A stretch of DNA of 64,000 bases from Kaistia geumhonensis (GCF_030815145.1 NZ_JAUSWJ010000001.1:3162001-3226000), one strand, 5' to 3'; shown: positions 16,138 through 27,814, counted from the stretch's first letter. Notes: a model not told the origin generated them from the sequence alone. Program-made: numbers and translations.

Positions 16138-17472
16138 ATGGCGTCTGGTGCGCGCACGCGCGGCATGGGGATCGAGGCCGCGCTGGAAGCGGCGGGCACC
16201 GGTCCGTTCCACCTGAAGCTCATCGGCATCTTCGGTCTCGTCTGGGCGGCGGATGCGATGCAGGTCATCGCCATCGGCTTCACCGCGCCGTCGATCGCGG
16301 CGAGTTTCGGCCTCACGGTTCCGGCGGCGCTGCAGGTCGGCACGGCGTTCTTCGTCGGCATGCTGCTCGGCGCGGCGCTGCTCGGCCGGCTTGCCGACCG
16401 CATCGGCCGCCGCAACCTTCTCGTCTTCACGGTGCTGGCCGATGCCGTCTTCGGCCTCGCCTCCGCCTTCGCGCCGAGCTTTCCCATCCTGATCGTGCTG
16501 CGTCTTCTCACCGGCATCGCCGTCGGCGGCACGCTTCCCGTCGACTATGCGCTGATGGCCGAGTTCCTGCCGCCGAGCCGCCGCGGCCGCTGGCTGGTGG
16601 CGCTCGAGGGCTTCTGGGCGGTCGGCACGCTCGCCGTGGCGCTCGCCGCCTGGTACGCCTCCGCCTCCGGCTTCGCCGAGCCCTGGCGCTTCGTCTTCAT
16701 CATGACCGCCATCCCGGCGGCGATCGGCATCGGGCTCCGCCTGCTCGTCCCCGAGTCGCCCTATTTCCTGGCGCGGAGCGGGCGGGTGGAGGAAGCGCGG
16801 GCCGTGATCGCCCGCATCGCCGACGAGAATGTCGGCCGGCCGCCGGAGGGGCCGCTCCTCGTGCCGCCGCCGACGCCCAACCCGCCTTTTTCGGCGCTGT
16901 TCGTCGCGCCGCTCGGCCGGCGCAGCAGCCTCATCCTCGCGGTGTGGCTGCTCGTCTCCGTCGCCTATTACGGCGTCTTCACCTGGCTGCCGGGCCGGCT
17001 GGTCAGCGAGGGGCACGGCTTCGTGCGCGGCTACGGCTTTCTCGTGCTGCTCGCGCTGGCGCAATTGCCCGGCTATGCGCTGGCGGCCTATGGCGTCGAG
17101 CGCTTCGGCCGCAAGCCGACGCTGATCGCCTTCATGCTGCTCTCGGCGGTCGGCTGCTTCCTCTATGCCGTTTTGTCGGATCCCGGCCCGATCGCGGCGG
17201 CGATGCTGCTCATGAGCTTCGCGCTGCTCGGCACATGGGGCGCGCTCTATGCCTTCACGCCGGAACTCTACCCGACATCGCTGCGCGCCAGCGGCATGGG
17301 GGCGGCCGGGGCCATGGCGCGCCTCGGCGGCCTGCTGGCGCCGACGGCCGTTGGGCTCGTCGTCGGCTTCAGCTTCACGGCGGCGCTGGCGATGTTCGCC
17401 GCCATGCTCGCGCTCGGCGCCATGGCGGCGAGCCTCATCGATGTGGAGACACGCGGGGTCCCGCTCGAATGA
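16138..17472 (+). CDS. Major facilitator superfamily transporter
   Basis: 444 residues with twelve predicted helices in two halves. The loop 2-3 signature GRLADRIGRRNLL (about residues 82-94), the loop 4 PPSRRG and the PESPYFL motif before the central loop place it in the sugar/metabolite-proton symporter or SV2-like branch. An acidic-basic pattern in the first helix region (VWAADAMQ) is like aromatic-acid/organic-acid symporters. Substrate not determinable. A strong AGAGGGCAGGGG ribosome-binding site precedes the ATG. Divergent from the Hsp70-like gene across 230 bases and convergent with lpdA. Confidence 0.88.
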   Translation: MASGARTRGMGIEAALEAAGTGPFHLKLIGIFGLVWAADAMQVIAIGFTAPSIAASFGLTVPAALQVGTAFFVGMLLGAALLGRLADRIGRRNLLVFTVLADAVFGLASAFAPSFPILIVLRLLTGIAVGGTLPVDYALMAEFLPPSRRGRWLVALEGFWAVGTLAVALAAWYASASGFAEPWRFVFIMTAIPAAIGIGLRLLVPESPYFLARSGRVEEARAVIARIADENVGRPPEGPLLVPPPTPNPPFSALFVAPLGRRSSLILAVWLLVSVAYYGVFTWLPGRLVSEGHGFVRGYGFLVLLALAQLPGYALAAYGVERFGRKPTLIAFMLLSAVGCFLYAVLSDPGPIAAAMLLMSFALLGTWGALYAFTPELYPTSLRASGMGAAGAMARLGGLLAPTAVGLVVGFSFTAALAMFAAMLALGAMAASLIDVETRGVPLE

Positions 17473-17488
17473 GCGGGGCCAAGGCCGA

Positions 17489-18889
17489 TCACATGTGGAT
17501 CGGCTTGGTCCAGGCGGCAAGCGCCGCTTCCTTGACGCTTTCCGACATGGTCGGATGCGCGTGCGTCGTGCGGCCGAGATCCTCGGCCGATCCGGCGAAT
17601 TCCATCAGCACCACGATCTCGTGGATCATCTCGCCGGCGCCCGTGCCGACGATATGGCCGCCGAGCACGCGGTCCGTCTTGGCGTCCGAGAGGATCTTGA
17701 CGAAGCCCTCGGTCTGCAGCATCGCGCGGGCGCGGCCATTGGCCGAGAAGGGGAACTTGCCGATCTTGTAGTCGATGCCGGCCGCCTTCAGCTCTTCCTC
17801 GGTGGCGCCCACCGAGGCGATCTCGGGATTGGTGTAGACGACGGCGGGAATGGCCCCGTAGTTCACATGCCCCGCCTGGCCGGCCAGGATCTCGGCCAGC
17901 GCCACGCCCTCGTCCTCGGCCTTGTGGGCGAGCATAGGGCCGGCGATGACGTCGCCGATCGCATAGATGCCCGGCACATTCGTCTGGTAATGCGCGTCGA
18001 CCTTGACGCGGCGGCGCTCGTCGAGCGCGACGCCGGCCTCGGCGAGGCCGAGACCTTCGGTATAGGGACGGCGTCCGATCGCGACGAGCACGACGTCGGC
18101 GTCCAGAACCTCGGCGCTCCCGCCTTCCTTCACCGGCTCGACCGAGACCTTGAGGGACTCGCCGCTGGCGTCGACGGAGGTGACCTTGGTGCCGAGGCGG
18201 AAGGCGATGCCCTGCTTCTGCAACATGCGCTGGAACTGCTTCACCACCTCGCCGTCCATGCCCGGCAGGATGCGGTCGAGGAACTCGACGACCGTGACCT
18301 CGGCGCCGAGGCGCCGCCACACCGAGCCGAGCTCGAGGCCGATCACGCCGGCGCCGACGACGATCAGCTTCTTCGGGACGCTGGAAAGCTCCAGCGCGCC
18401 GGTCGAGGTGACGACGCGCGTCTCGTCGATCGTGACGCCGGGGAGCGGCGCGGAGTCGGAGCCGGTGGCGATGACGATCGCCTTCGTCTCCAGCACCTCG
18501 GTCGCGCCATCGGCCTTGGTCACTTCGACCTTGCCCGTCGCGAGGATCCTGCCCGTGCCGATGATGCCGTCGATCTTGTTCTTCTTGAAGAGATAGGCGA
18601 CGCCGTCGACATTCGACTTCACAGTCGCGTCCTTGTGGGCGAGCATCGCCGGCAGGTCGAGCTCGGCCGGGCCGACCTTCACGCCGAGCGCGCCGAGATG
18701 GCCGACCTCGTCGAACCGCTCCGAGGCATGCAGCAGCGCCTTCGACGGGATGCAGCCGATATTGAGGCAGGTTCCGCCATAGGTGGCGCGCTTCTCGACG
18801 ACCGCGACCTTGAGGCCGAGCTGCGCCGCCTTGACCGCGCAGACATAGCCGCCCGGACCGGAACCGATGACGATGAGGTCGTAGGACAT
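17489..18889 (-). CDS. lpdA: Dihydrolipoyl dehydrogenase (E3)
   Basis: 466 residues, the normal length. FAD-binding [17 protein letters not shown] (9-25), the redox-active disulfide [13 protein letters not shown] (Cys41, Cys46), NAD-binding [13 protein letters not shown], the FAD motif [18 protein letters not shown] and the C-terminal catalytic HAHPTMSES with its partner Glu are all present. It reoxidises dihydrolipoamide on E2 of the 2-oxoglutarate (and probably pyruvate) dehydrogenase complex and makes NADH. It is the last gene of the mdh-sucCDA-odhB-lpdA unit, 73 bases after odhB. Confidence 0.97.
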   Translation of the reverse strand: MSYDLIVIGSGPGGYVCAVKAAQLGLKVAVVEKRATYGGTCLNIGCIPSKALLHASERFDEVGHLGALGVKVGPAELDLPAMLAHKDATVKSNVDGVAYLFKKNKIDGIIGTGRILATGKVEVTKADGATEVLETKAIVIATGSDSAPLPGVTIDETRVVTSTGALELSSVPKKLIVVGAGVIGLELGSVWRRLGAEVTVVEFLDRILPGMDGEVVKQFQRMLQKQGIAFRLGTKVTSVDASGESLKVSVEPVKEGGSAEVLDADVVLVAIGRRPYTEGLGLAEAGVALDERRRVKVDAHYQTNVPGIYAIGDVIAGPMLAHKAEDEGVALAEILAGQAGHVNYGAIPAVVYTNPEIASVGATEEELKAAGIDYKIGKFPFSANGRARAMLQTEGFVKILSDAKTDRVLGGHIVGTGAGEMIHEIVVLMEFAGSAEDLGRTTHAHPTMSESVKEAALAAWTKPIHM

Positions 18890-18962
18890 TCGTTTCTGAC
18901 TCTTGGCTCAGCGGCTGGCTGACATCCGGCGTGCCGCCGGGGCGGCGTCCGAAAGGCGGCGC

Positions 18963-20213
18963 TTAAAGATCGAGGATCAGGCGCTGCGGGTCTTCCAGGC
19001 TCTCCTTGACGCGGACGAGGAAGGTCACGGCTTCCTTGCCGTCGACGACGCGGTGATCGTAGGAGAGCGCCAGATACATCATCGGGCGGATCTCGATCTT
19101 GCCGCCGACCACCATCGGCCGCTCCTGGATCTTGTGCATGCCGAGGATGCCGGACTGCGGCGCGTTGAGGATCGGCGTCGACATCAGCGAGCCGTAGATG
19201 CCGCCATTGGTGATCGTGAAGGTGCCACCCTGCATCTCCTCGATCTTCAGCTGCCCGTCACGGGCGCGCTTGCCATAGCCGGCGATGGTCTTCTCGATGC
19301 CGGCGAGCGAGAGCTGGTCGGCATCGCGCACCACCGGAACGACGAGGCCCTTGTCGGTCCCGACCGCGATGCCGATGTGGTAGTAGTTCTTGTAGACGAG
19401 ATCGGAGCCGTCGATCTCGGCGTTCACCGCCGGGATGTCCTTCAGCGCCTGGATCACCGCCTTCACGAAGAAGCCCATGAAGCCGAGCTTGGCGCCGTGC
19501 TTCTTCTCGAACACGTCCTTGTACTGCGAACGCAGCGCCATGACCGCGCCCATGTCGACCTCGTTGAAGGTCGTCAGCATGGCAGCGGTGTTCTGTGCGT
19601 CCTTGAGGCGGCGCGCGATCGTCTGGCGCAGCTTGGTCATGCGCACGCGCTCCTCGCGCGAGGCGTCGTCGGCCGGCGAGGGCGCGCGCGGAGCGGCGGG
19701 CGCCGGCGCGGCGGCTGGCGCCGGGCCGCGCTCGATGGCGGCGATCAGGTCGCCCTTGGTGACGCGGCCGTCCTTGCCGGAACCGGCGACGCCGCCGACA
19801 TCGACGCCGCTCTCGGCGGCGAGCTTGGCGACGGCCGGGCCGTTCGCGTCGGCCGTGACGGGCTTTGCCGGCGCGGCGGCGGGCGCCGCCTTGACGGGCT
19901 CGGCGGCCTTGGCCGGCTCGGCAGCCTTCGCAGGCTCCGCGGGCTTGGCCGCGGGCTTCGCGGCAGCACCGGCACCGCCCTCGGCGATCGAGCCGAGCAG
20001 CGCGCCGACGCCGACGGTATCGCCGTCCTTGGCCTCCTGCGCCTCGAGCACGCCGGCGCTCGGCGCGGGAACCTCGATCGTGACCTTGTCCGTCTCGAGC
20101 TCGACCAGCGGCTCATCGGCAGCGACGGTGTCGCCCACCTTCTTGAACCAGCGCCCGATCGTCGCCTCGGTCACGGATTCGCCGAGGGTGGGTACGCGGA
20201 TTTCGGTTGCCAT
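18963..20213 (-). CDS. odhB: 2-oxoglutarate dehydrogenase E2, dihydrolipoamide succinyltransferase
   Basis: 416 residues. A single lipoyl domain (1-78) carries the lipoylated lysine in [10 protein letters not shown] (Lys43). A long Ala/Pro/Lys-rich swinging linker (about 80-145, [17 protein letters not shown]) leads to the peripheral-subunit binding domain ([20 protein letters not shown]) and the catalytic acyltransferase domain ending with [12 protein letters not shown], whose His and Asp are the active site. It transfers succinyl groups from E1 to CoA. Lies 69 bases after sucA. Confidence 0.97.
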   Translation of the reverse strand: MATEIRVPTLGESVTEATIGRWFKKVGDTVAADEPLVELETDKVTIEVPAPSAGVLEAQEAKDGDTVGVGALLGSIAEGGAGAAAKPAAKPAEPAKAAEPAKAAEPVKAAPAAAPAKPVTADANGPAVAKLAAESGVDVGGVAGSGKDGRVTKGDLIAAIERGPAPAAAPAPAAPRAPSPADDASREERVRMTKLRQTIARRLKDAQNTAAMLTTFNEVDMGAVMALRSQYKDVFEKKHGAKLGFMGFFVKAVIQALKDIPAVNAEIDGSDLVYKNYYHIGIAVGTDKGLVVPVVRDADQLSLAGIEKTIAGYGKRARDGQLKIEEMQGGTFTITNGGIYGSLMSTPILNAPQSGILGMHKIQERPMVVGGKIEIRPMMYLALSYDHRVVDGKEAVTFLVRVKESLEDPQRLILDL

Positions 20214-20282
20214 GACCAGGTCTCTGCCGTTCGGATCGTCGTTGATGGGGTTGTCTGAAGGGCGGCGCTGCGCCGCCCTCCG

Positions 20283-23273
20283 TCAGGCGAAGGCTTCGTC
20301 GAGGAAGGACGCGAGTTGGGCGAGATGCTTCGACATGAGCCCGGTCGCGGTCGCCGCCGAGGCGGGGCGGCCGACATAGCGGGCGCGCTTCGCAGCGCCG
20401 CCGGCCTGGCCGAGCACCCATTCGAGATTGGGCTCGACGAAGGACCAGGCGCCCATGTTCTTGGGCTCTTCCTGGCACCAGACGACCTCGGCATTCTTGA
20501 AGCGGCCGAACTCGCCGACCAGCGCCTTGAGCGGGAACGGATAGAGCTGCTCGACGCGCATCAGATAGACGTCGTCGATGCCGCGCTTCTCGCGCTCCTC
20601 GTAGAGATCGTAATAGACCTTGCCGGTGCAGACCACGACGCGGCGGATCTTGTCGTCGGGCGCGAGCTTGATGACCTGGTCCTTCAGGAACTCGGCATCG
20701 TCCCACAGGAGACGATGGAAGGACGAGATCGGGCCGAACTGCGCGATATGCGACACCGCCCGCTTGTGGCGGAGCAGCGACTTCGGCGTCATCAGGATCA
20801 GCGGCTTGCGGATGTCGCGCTTCAGCTGGCGGCGCAGGATGTGGAAGTAGTTGGACGGCGTGGTGACGTTCGCCACCTGCATGTTGTCCTCGGCGCACAT
20901 CTGCAGGAAGCGCTCGAGCCGCGCCGAGGAATGCTCGGGACCCTGGCCCTCATAGCCATGCGGCAGCAGGCAGACGAGGCCCGACATGCGCAGCCACTTG
21001 CGCTCGCCCGACGAGACGAACTGGTCGAAGACGACCTGCGCGCCGTTCGCGAAGTCGCCGAACTGCGCTTCCCACAGGGTCAGCGTGTTCGGATCGGACA
21101 GCGAGTAGCCGTATTCGAAGCCGAGCACGGCCTCTTCCGAGAGCATCGAATTGATGACCTCGTAATTGCCCTGGCCTTCCTGGATGTTGTTGAGCGGGAT
21201 GAACCGCTCCTCGGTCTCCTGGTCGTAGAGCACCGAGTGGCGCTGCGAGAAGGTGCCGCGCTCCACGTCCTGTCCGGACAGGCGGATATGGTGGCCCTCG
21301 ATGGCGAGGGTCGCGAACGCCAGCGCCTCGGCCGTCGCCCAGTCGATGCCGACGCCCGTCTCGATCGCCTTCCTGCGATTGTCGATGAAGCGCTGGACCG
21401 TGCGGTGGATGCGGAAATCGGCCGGGATGTCGGTCAGCCGCGCGCCGATGCGCTTCAGCTCGTCGATCTCGAGGCCGGTCTTGCCGCGGCGCGGATCATC
21501 GTCCGCCTGCGCGGCCTTCAGGCCCGACCAGGCGCCGTCCAGCCAGTCGGCCTTGTTGGGCTTGTAGGCCTGGCCGGCCTCGAACTCGGTCTCGAGCTTG
21601 GCGCGCCAGGCGGCCTTCAGCTCCTCGACCTCCTCGGCCGTGACGAGGCCCTCGGCGATCAGCTTGCCGGCATAGAGATCGACGATCGCCGGATGGCTGC
21701 GGATCGTCCGGTACATCAGCGGCTGCGTGAAGCCCGGCTCGTCGCCTTCGTTGTGACCGAAGCGGCGATAGCAGAACATGTCGATGACGACAGGCTTGTG
21801 GAAGCGCTGGCGGAACTCGATCGCCACCTTGGCCGCATAGACCACGGCTTCCGGATCGTCGCCGTTCACATGGAAGATCGGCGCCTCGATCATCTTGGCG
21901 ACGTCGGAGGGATAGGGCGACGAGCGCGAGAAGCGCGGATTGGTCGTGAAGCCGATCTGGTTGTTGACGATGAAGTGCACCGAGCCGCCGGTGCGGTGGC
22001 CCTTGAGGCCCGAAAGGCCGAAGCACTCCGCGACGACGCCCTGGCCGGCGAAGGCCGCGTCGCCGTGGATCAGCAGCGGCAGCACCTCGGAGCGCACATA
22101 GTCCTTGCGCTGGTCCTGCTTGGCGCGCGCCTTGCCGAGCACCACCGGATCGACGATCTCGAGATGCGAGGGATTGGCGGTCAGCGACAGATGCACCTTG
22201 TTGCCGTCGAACTCGCGGTCCGACGAGGCGCCGAGGTGATACTTGACGTCGCCCGAGCCCTCGACGTCGTCGGGGGCGTAGGAGCCGCCCTTGAACTCGT
22301 GGAACAGGGCGCGATGCGGCTTGGCCAGCACCTGCGTCAGAACGTTGAGGCGGCCGCGATGGGCCATGCCGAGCACGATCTCGCGCACGCCGAGATTGCC
22401 GCCGCGCTTGATGATCTGCTCGAGCGCCGGGATCAGCGCCTCGCCGCCGTCGAGCCCGAACCGCTTGGTGCCGGTGAACTTGACATCGAGGAACTTCTCG
22501 AAGCCCTCGGCCTCGACCAGCTTGTTGAGGATCGCCTTCTTGCCTTCGTTGGTGAAGGAGATGGCCTTGTCGGGACCCTCGATGCGCGCCTGGATCCAGG
22601 CCTTCTCGGCCGGATCGGAGATGTGCATGAACTCGACGCCGAGCGTCGAGCAATAGGTGCGCTTCAGGATCGCCAGCATCTCGGGGATGGTGGCGAATTC
22701 GAGCCCGAGCACGTGGTCGATGAAGATCTTGCGGTCGTAGTCGGCCTCGGTGAAGCCGTAGCTCGAGGGGTGCAGTTCCTCGTGGTCGCCGACCGTCGCG
22801 AGATGCAGCGGGTCGAGATCGGCATGCAGGTGGCCGCGCATGCGGTAGGCGCGGATCATCATGATGGCGCGCACGCTGTCGCGCGCCGCCTGCTGCAGCG
22901 CCGCCTCGGAGACGGCGGGGGCGGGCGCGGCGCCGTTGGCCGGCGCGGGCGCCGTCTTCGCCGCGGCCTCGGCCTTCGCCTTCAGCTTGTCGGTGACGAT
23001 CTTCTCGATCTGGCCCCAGTTGCCGTCCATGGCCGAGACGAGCTCGCCATTGGCGTGGATCGGCCAGTCGGGCCGCTGCCAGGTCGCGCCGCGGGCTTCG
23101 GCCGCGACCGTGCGCGGGTCATCCTTGAGCGCGGAAAAGAAATCCCGCCACTCGGCATCCACCGAGGCGGGATCCTTCTCGTACCGCCCGTACAGGTCCT
23201 CGATATAGGCGGCGTTGCCGCCATAGAGGAAAGACGAGGATTGGAACGCCGCGTTGGCTTGTTCGCGTGCCAT
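20283..23273 (-). CDS. sucA: 2-oxoglutarate dehydrogenase E1 component
   Basis: 996 residues. The N-terminal FLYGGNAAYIEDLYGRYEKD helix is the E2/E3-contact motif of SucA. Thiamine-diphosphate binding is shown by HGDAAFAGQGVVAE and the following NNQIGFTT, and the transketolase-type pyrimidine domain by EAQFGDFANGAQVVFDQF. It decarboxylates 2-oxoglutarate and passes the succinyl group to OdhB. No convincing Shine-Dalgarno sequence sits in the 15 bases before the ATG, and a perfect hairpin lies immediately upstream. It is preceded by sucD with 108 bases between, the largest gap in this operon. Confidence 0.97.
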   Translation of the reverse strand: MAREQANAAFQSSSFLYGGNAAYIEDLYGRYEKDPASVDAEWRDFFSALKDDPRTVAAEARGATWQRPDWPIHANGELVSAMDGNWGQIEKIVTDKLKAKAEAAAKTAPAPANGAAPAPAVSEAALQQAARDSVRAIMMIRAYRMRGHLHADLDPLHLATVGDHEELHPSSYGFTEADYDRKIFIDHVLGLEFATIPEMLAILKRTYCSTLGVEFMHISDPAEKAWIQARIEGPDKAISFTNEGKKAILNKLVEAEGFEKFLDVKFTGTKRFGLDGGEALIPALEQIIKRGGNLGVREIVLGMAHRGRLNVLTQVLAKPHRALFHEFKGGSYAPDDVEGSGDVKYHLGASSDREFDGNKVHLSLTANPSHLEIVDPVVLGKARAKQDQRKDYVRSEVLPLLIHGDAAFAGQGVVAECFGLSGLKGHRTGGSVHFIVNNQIGFTTNPRFSRSSPYPSDVAKMIEAPIFHVNGDDPEAVVYAAKVAIEFRQRFHKPVVIDMFCYRRFGHNEGDEPGFTQPLMYRTIRSHPAIVDLYAGKLIAEGLVTAEEVEELKAAWRAKLETEFEAGQAYKPNKADWLDGAWSGLKAAQADDDPRRGKTGLEIDELKRIGARLTDIPADFRIHRTVQRFIDNRRKAIETGVGIDWATAEALAFATLAIEGHHIRLSGQDVERGTFSQRHSVLYDQETEERFIPLNNIQEGQGNYEVINSMLSEEAVLGFEYGYSLSDPNTLTLWEAQFGDFANGAQVVFDQFVSSGERKWLRMSGLVCLLPHGYEGQGPEHSSARLERFLQMCAEDNMQVANVTTPSNYFHILRRQLKRDIRKPLILMTPKSLLRHKRAVSHIAQFGPISSFHRLLWDDAEFLKDQVIKLAPDDKIRRVVVCTGKVYYDLYEEREKRGIDDVYLMRVEQLYPFPLKALVGEFGRFKNAEVVWCQEEPKNMGAWSFVEPNLEWVLGQAGGAAKRARYVGRPASAATATGLMSKHLAQLASFLDEAFA

Positions 23274-23282
23274 TGTTCAAGC

Positions 23283-23332
23283 GAGGAGCCGCCGCTCCTC
23301 TCTCCCTGATCGCGCGGCCGCCGGTGGCCGCG
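23283..23332 (-). other. Two tandem hairpins in the sucD-sucA intergenic region
   Basis: Perfect 7-bp stems GAGGAGC/GCTCCTC (23283-23300, loop of 4) and CGCGGCC/GGCCGCG (23313-23332, loop of 6). Neither is followed by a T-run on the minus strand. The first ends 10 bases before the sucA start codon and could modulate its translation or protect processed mRNA ends. Confidence 0.55.
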
Positions 23333-23381
23333 CCGTTTCGTTGTCCGACATAAGCTGCCCCGCTGATGTCGGTCCTTACCA

Positions 23382-24266
23382 CTAACCCTTCAAGACCTCG
23401 ACCAAGGTCTTTCCAAGGCGGGCCGGAGAAGGCGAGACACGAATGCCCGCCGATTCCATGGCCGCGATCTTGTCCTCGGCGCCGCCCTTGCCGCCCGAGA
23501 TGATGGCGCCGGCATGGCCCATGCGGCGGCCGGGAGGCGCCGTGCGGCCCGCGATGAAGCCGACCATCGGCTTCTTGCGGCCGCGCTTGGCCTCGTCCTT
23601 GATGAACTGCGCCGCGTCTTCCTCGGCCGAGCCGCCGATCTCGCCGATCATCACGATCGACTCCGTCGCATCATCGGCCAGGAACATTTCCAAAATGTCG
23701 ATGAATTCGGTGCCCTTGACCGGATCGCCGCCGATGCCGACGGCCGTCGTCTGGCCGAGGCCCTCGTTCGAGGTCTGGAACACCGCCTCGTAGGTCAGCG
23801 TGCCGGAGCGCGAGACGATGCCGACGCTGCCCTTCCTGAAGATGTTGGCGGGCATGATGCCGATCTTGGATTCGCCGGCCGTGACGACGCCCGGGCAGTT
23901 CGGCCCGATCAGCCGCGACTTCGAGCCGGAGAGCGAGCGCTTCACCTTCACCATGTCGAGGACGGGAATGCCCTCGGTGATGCAGACGATGAGCGGGATC
24001 TCGGCGTCGATCGCCTCGCAGATGGCGTCGGCGGCGCCGGGCGGGGGCACATAGATGACGGAGGCATCGGCGCCGGTCGCCACGCGCGCCTCGGCGACAG
24101 TGTCGAACACCGGCAGGCCGAGATGGGTCTGGCCGCCCTTGCCGGGCGAGGTGCCGCCGACGAGCTGCGTGCCATAGGCGAGCGCCTGCTCGGAATGGAA
24201 GGTGCCGTTCTTGCCGGTGAAGCCCTGGGTGATGAGCTTCGTGTTCTTGTCGATCAGGATGGACAT
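23382..24266 (-). CDS. sucD: Succinate-CoA ligase alpha subunit
   Basis: 294 residues from ATG at 24266. CoA-binding Rossmann part (VQ-like [18 protein letters not shown]), the IGPNCPGVV segment, and the phosphohistidine loop [12 protein letters not shown] with the active-site His are present. With SucC it converts succinyl-CoA to succinate with substrate-level ATP/GTP formation. Its ATG overlaps the sucC stop codon (TGATG), showing translational coupling that matches the 1:1 subunit ratio. Confidence 0.97.
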   Translation of the reverse strand: MSILIDKNTKLITQGFTGKNGTFHSEQALAYGTQLVGGTSPGKGGQTHLGLPVFDTVAEARVATGADASVIYVPPPGAADAICEAIDAEIPLIVCITEGIPVLDMVKVKRSLSGSKSRLIGPNCPGVVTAGESKIGIMPANIFRKGSVGIVSRSGTLTYEAVFQTSNEGLGQTTAVGIGGDPVKGTEFIDILEMFLADDATESIVMIGEIGGSAEEDAAQFIKDEAKRGRKKPMVGFIAGRTAPPGRRMGHAGAIISGGKGGAEDKIAAMESAGIRVSPSPARLGKTLVEVLKG

Positions 24267-25465
24267 CAGGCAGCTTCCTTCACGGCCTTGACGATCTTCT
24301 GGGCCGCATCGTCGAGATCGTCCGCGGGAATGACGTTGAGACCGCTCTCGCGGATGATCTGCTTGCCGAGTTCGACATTGGTGCCCTCGAGGCGCACGAC
24401 CAGCGGCACTTCGAGGCCGACCGCCTTCACCGCGGCGAGCACGCCGCGCGCGATGACGTCGCATTTCATGATGCCGCCGAAGATGTTGACGAGGATGCCC
24501 TTCACCTTCGGGTCGGAGGTGATGATCTTGAAGGCCGCCGTCACCTTCTCCTCGCTGGCGCCGCCGCCGACATCGAGGAAGTTGGCCGGGCTCTCGCCAT
24601 AGAGCTGGATGATGTCGAGCGTCGCCATCGCGAGGCCGGCGCCGTTGACCATGCAGCCGATCGTGCCGTCGAGCGCGATATAGGCGAGATCGAACTTCGA
24701 GGCCTCGATCTCCTTCTGGTCCTCCTCGGTCTCGTCGCGCAACGCGACGACGTCCGGATGGCGGTAGAGCGAGTTCGAATCGAACGACACCTTGGCGTCG
24801 AGCACCTTGAGGTGGCCGTCCTTGGTGACGATGAGCGGGTTGACCTCGAGCATCGCCATGTCCTTGGCGACGAAGGCCGCGTAGAGCTTCGAGACGACGT
24901 CGAAGGCTTCCTTGGCGAGCGGGCCGGAAAGGCCGAGCGCCTTGGCGACCGTCAGGCCGTGATGCGGCATGATGCCGGTCGCGGGGTCGACGGAGAAGGT
25001 CTTGATCTTCTCGGGGGTCGAATGGGCGACTTCCTCGATGTCCATGCCGCCTTCCGTCGAGACGACGAAGGCGATGCGCGAGGTCTCGCGGTCGACCAGG
25101 AGCGAGAGGTAGAACTCCTTCTCGATGTCCGAGCCGTCCTCGACATAGAGGCGGTTCACCTGCTTGCCGGCCGGGCCGGTCTGCACGGTGACGAGCGTCG
25201 CGCCGAGCATCTCGGTGGCGAACTGCTTCACCTCGTCGATCGAGCGGGCGAGGCGGACGCCGCCCTTCTCGCCGGCGCTCGCTTCCTTGAACTTGCCCTT
25301 GCCGCGACCGCCGGCATGGATCTGCGACTTCACCACCCAGAGGGGGCCGCCGAGCGTGCGCGCCGCGGCCTCCGCCTCGGCGGCCGAGAAGATGGCGACG
25401 CCGTTCGACACCGGCGCACCGAATTCCTTCAGCACTGCCTTGGCCTGGTATTCATGGATATTCAT
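24266..25465 (-). CDS. sucC: Succinate-CoA ligase (ADP-forming) beta subunit
   Basis: 399 residues from the ATG at 25465 ([16 protein letters not shown], the canonical opening). The ATP-grasp domain (about 9-240) has [16 protein letters not shown] and [11 protein letters not shown]; the C-terminal half binds CoA/SucD with [16 protein letters not shown]. Follows mdh by 28 bases and overlaps sucD by one base. A longer open frame to 25669 is simply read-through of the mdh end. Confidence 0.97.
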   Translation of the reverse strand: MNIHEYQAKAVLKEFGAPVSNGVAIFSAAEAEAAARTLGGPLWVVKSQIHAGGRGKGKFKEASAGEKGGVRLARSIDEVKQFATEMLGATLVTVQTGPAGKQVNRLYVEDGSDIEKEFYLSLLVDRETSRIAFVVSTEGGMDIEEVAHSTPEKIKTFSVDPATGIMPHHGLTVAKALGLSGPLAKEAFDVVSKLYAAFVAKDMAMLEVNPLIVTKDGHLKVLDAKVSFDSNSLYRHPDVVALRDETEEDQKEIEASKFDLAYIALDGTIGCMVNGAGLAMATLDIIQLYGESPANFLDVGGGASEEKVTAAFKIITSDPKVKGILVNIFGGIMKCDVIARGVLAAVKAVGLEVPLVVRLEGTNVELGKQIIRESGLNVIPADDLDDAAQKIVKAVKEAA

Positions 25466-25493
25466 GGGATGCGCTCCGCTGGCTCTGCCGGGA

Positions 25494-26496
<1,003 letters not shown>

Positions 26497-26529
26497 GGTC
26501 CACAGTCGGATGGCTGCCGGAACGGGGTC

Positions 26530-26558
26530 GCCATAGCGCGATTAGCTGAACGGCGCAA
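26530..26558 (-). promoter_or_regulatory. Candidate mdh promoter
   Basis: On the minus strand TTGCGC (26558-26553), a 17-base spacer and TATGGC (26535-26530) give a sigma70-like arrangement, predicting transcription start near 26523 and placing the palindrome at 26483-26496 inside the 5' leader. Assigned by eye only. Confidence 0.35.
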
Positions 26559-26617
26559 GTCGAACAAATCCCGCGAGGCAAGGAAATCCGCCATCTCGCG
26601 GTCAGCTTACGTTTGCG

Positions 26618-27784
26618 TCAGGTCTCGGCGATGAAGCCCTTGTGGGCGCCCTGCTGATAGTCGCGCGAGCGCATTTCGGTGAGGCGCGAGGCGGTCCGCG
26701 CGAACTCGAAAGCCTCGGTTCCGGTCTCGGCGCGATAGAGATCGTCCGGCTCCGCGGCGGCCGAGACGATGATGCGGACATGGCCGTCATAGAGCGCGTC
26801 GATCAATGTGATGAAGCGCTTGGCCTCGTTGCGCCGCGTCTCGTCCATCACCGGGATGTGATCGATGACCACCGTGTGGAAGGCATGCGCGACGGCGAGA
26901 TAGTCGCTCGGCCCGAGCGGGCGGCCGCAGAGATCGGCGAAGTCGAAGCGCGCCACACCCTTCGCGGCGGCCGGCACCGCGACGTCGCGGCCGAGCACCG
27001 ACAGCGTCGTCGGGCCGGGATCGCCACCGGCGGTGAGCTTTGCGAAGGCGGCGTCGAGCGCGGCATCCGCCTCCGGCCCGAGCGGCGTCAGGTAGAGCGG
27101 CAGCGCGTCGAGCTTCTCGCGGCGATAGTCGGTGCGCGCGCCCAGCTCCACCACCTCGCAGCGCTGCTTGAGCAGCGCCACGAAGGGCATGAAGTGATCG
27201 CGGTTGAGGCCGCCGCGATAGAGATCGTCGGGGGCGACGTTCGAGGTCGCGACCATGACGACATCGGCGGCGAAGAGGCGGGTGAACAGCCGCCCGAGGA
27301 TCATCGCATCGGCGATGTCGGTGACCGTGAATTCGTCGAAGCAGATGAGCTCGGTCTCGGCGGCGATGGCGTCGGCGACCGGCGCGATCGGGTCGTCGCC
27401 CTTGATGGTGCCGGCCTTGATGGCCTCGCGGGCGCGGAACACCCGCGCATGCACGTCGGCCATGAAGTCGTTGAAATGGGCGCGGCGCTTCTTCTCCGGC
27501 ACGGCCGCCGCGAAGAAGAGGTCCATCAGCATGGTCTTGCCGCGGCCGACGGCGCCATGGACATAGAGGCCGCGCACGGCCTCGCGTTCCTTCTGCCGCT
27601 TGCCGAACAGCCAGCCGAGCGCGCTCGATTTCGAGGCGAGCCTTCGGCCGGCGAGGTCGCTGTTCAGCGCGTCGAGCCGGGCGACCAGCGCGCGCTGCGC
27701 CGGATCCCCCTCGATGGCGCCGTCCGCGACCAGACGTTCATAGGCGTCGGCGACCGCGCCGCGAACCGGCAGCCCCTCGCGCAC
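26618..27784 (-). CDS. zapE: Cell division protein ZapE (AFG1-like ATPase)
   Basis: 388 residues from GTG at 27784, which has GGAGG nine bases upstream. Walker A GAVGRGKTML (77-86, Lys83), Walker B ELICFDEFTVTDIADAM, and the sensor region VATSNVAPDDLY are those of the AFG1/ZapE family. ZapE is an ATPase acting on FtsZ at constriction under low oxygen or heat; mitochondrial AFG1 helps with respiratory-complex turnover. Sitting between lipoprotein and mdh genes, on the same strand as the TCA genes, is the normal Rhizobiales context. Confidence 0.95.
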   Translation of the reverse strand: MREGLPVRGAVADAYERLVADGAIEGDPAQRALVARLDALNSDLAGRRLASKSSALGWLFGKRQKEREAVRGLYVHGAVGRGKTMLMDLFFAAAVPEKKRRAHFNDFMADVHARVFRAREAIKAGTIKGDDPIAPVADAIAAETELICFDEFTVTDIADAMILGRLFTRLFAADVVMVATSNVAPDDLYRGGLNRDHFMPFVALLKQRCEVVELGARTDYRREKLDALPLYLTPLGPEADAALDAAFAKLTAGGDPGPTTLSVLGRDVAVPAAAKGVARFDFADLCGRPLGPSDYLAVAHAFHTVVIDHIPVMDETRRNEAKRFITLIDALYDGHVRIIVSAAAEPDDLYRAETGTEAFEFARTASRLTEMRSRDYQQGAHKGFIAET

Positions 27785-27814
27785 GCGGCGGTCCTCCGGA
27801 TGCTGGCGGCGCGA

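Noticed and set aside
20316-23309. A 997-codon open frame on the plus strand antisense to sucA
   Set aside because: It mirrors the sucA coding frame. High GC content and strong codon bias leave the opposite frame free of stops, and its translation is compositionally skewed (RRG, HLDL, DEHDLA runs) with no recognisable domain.
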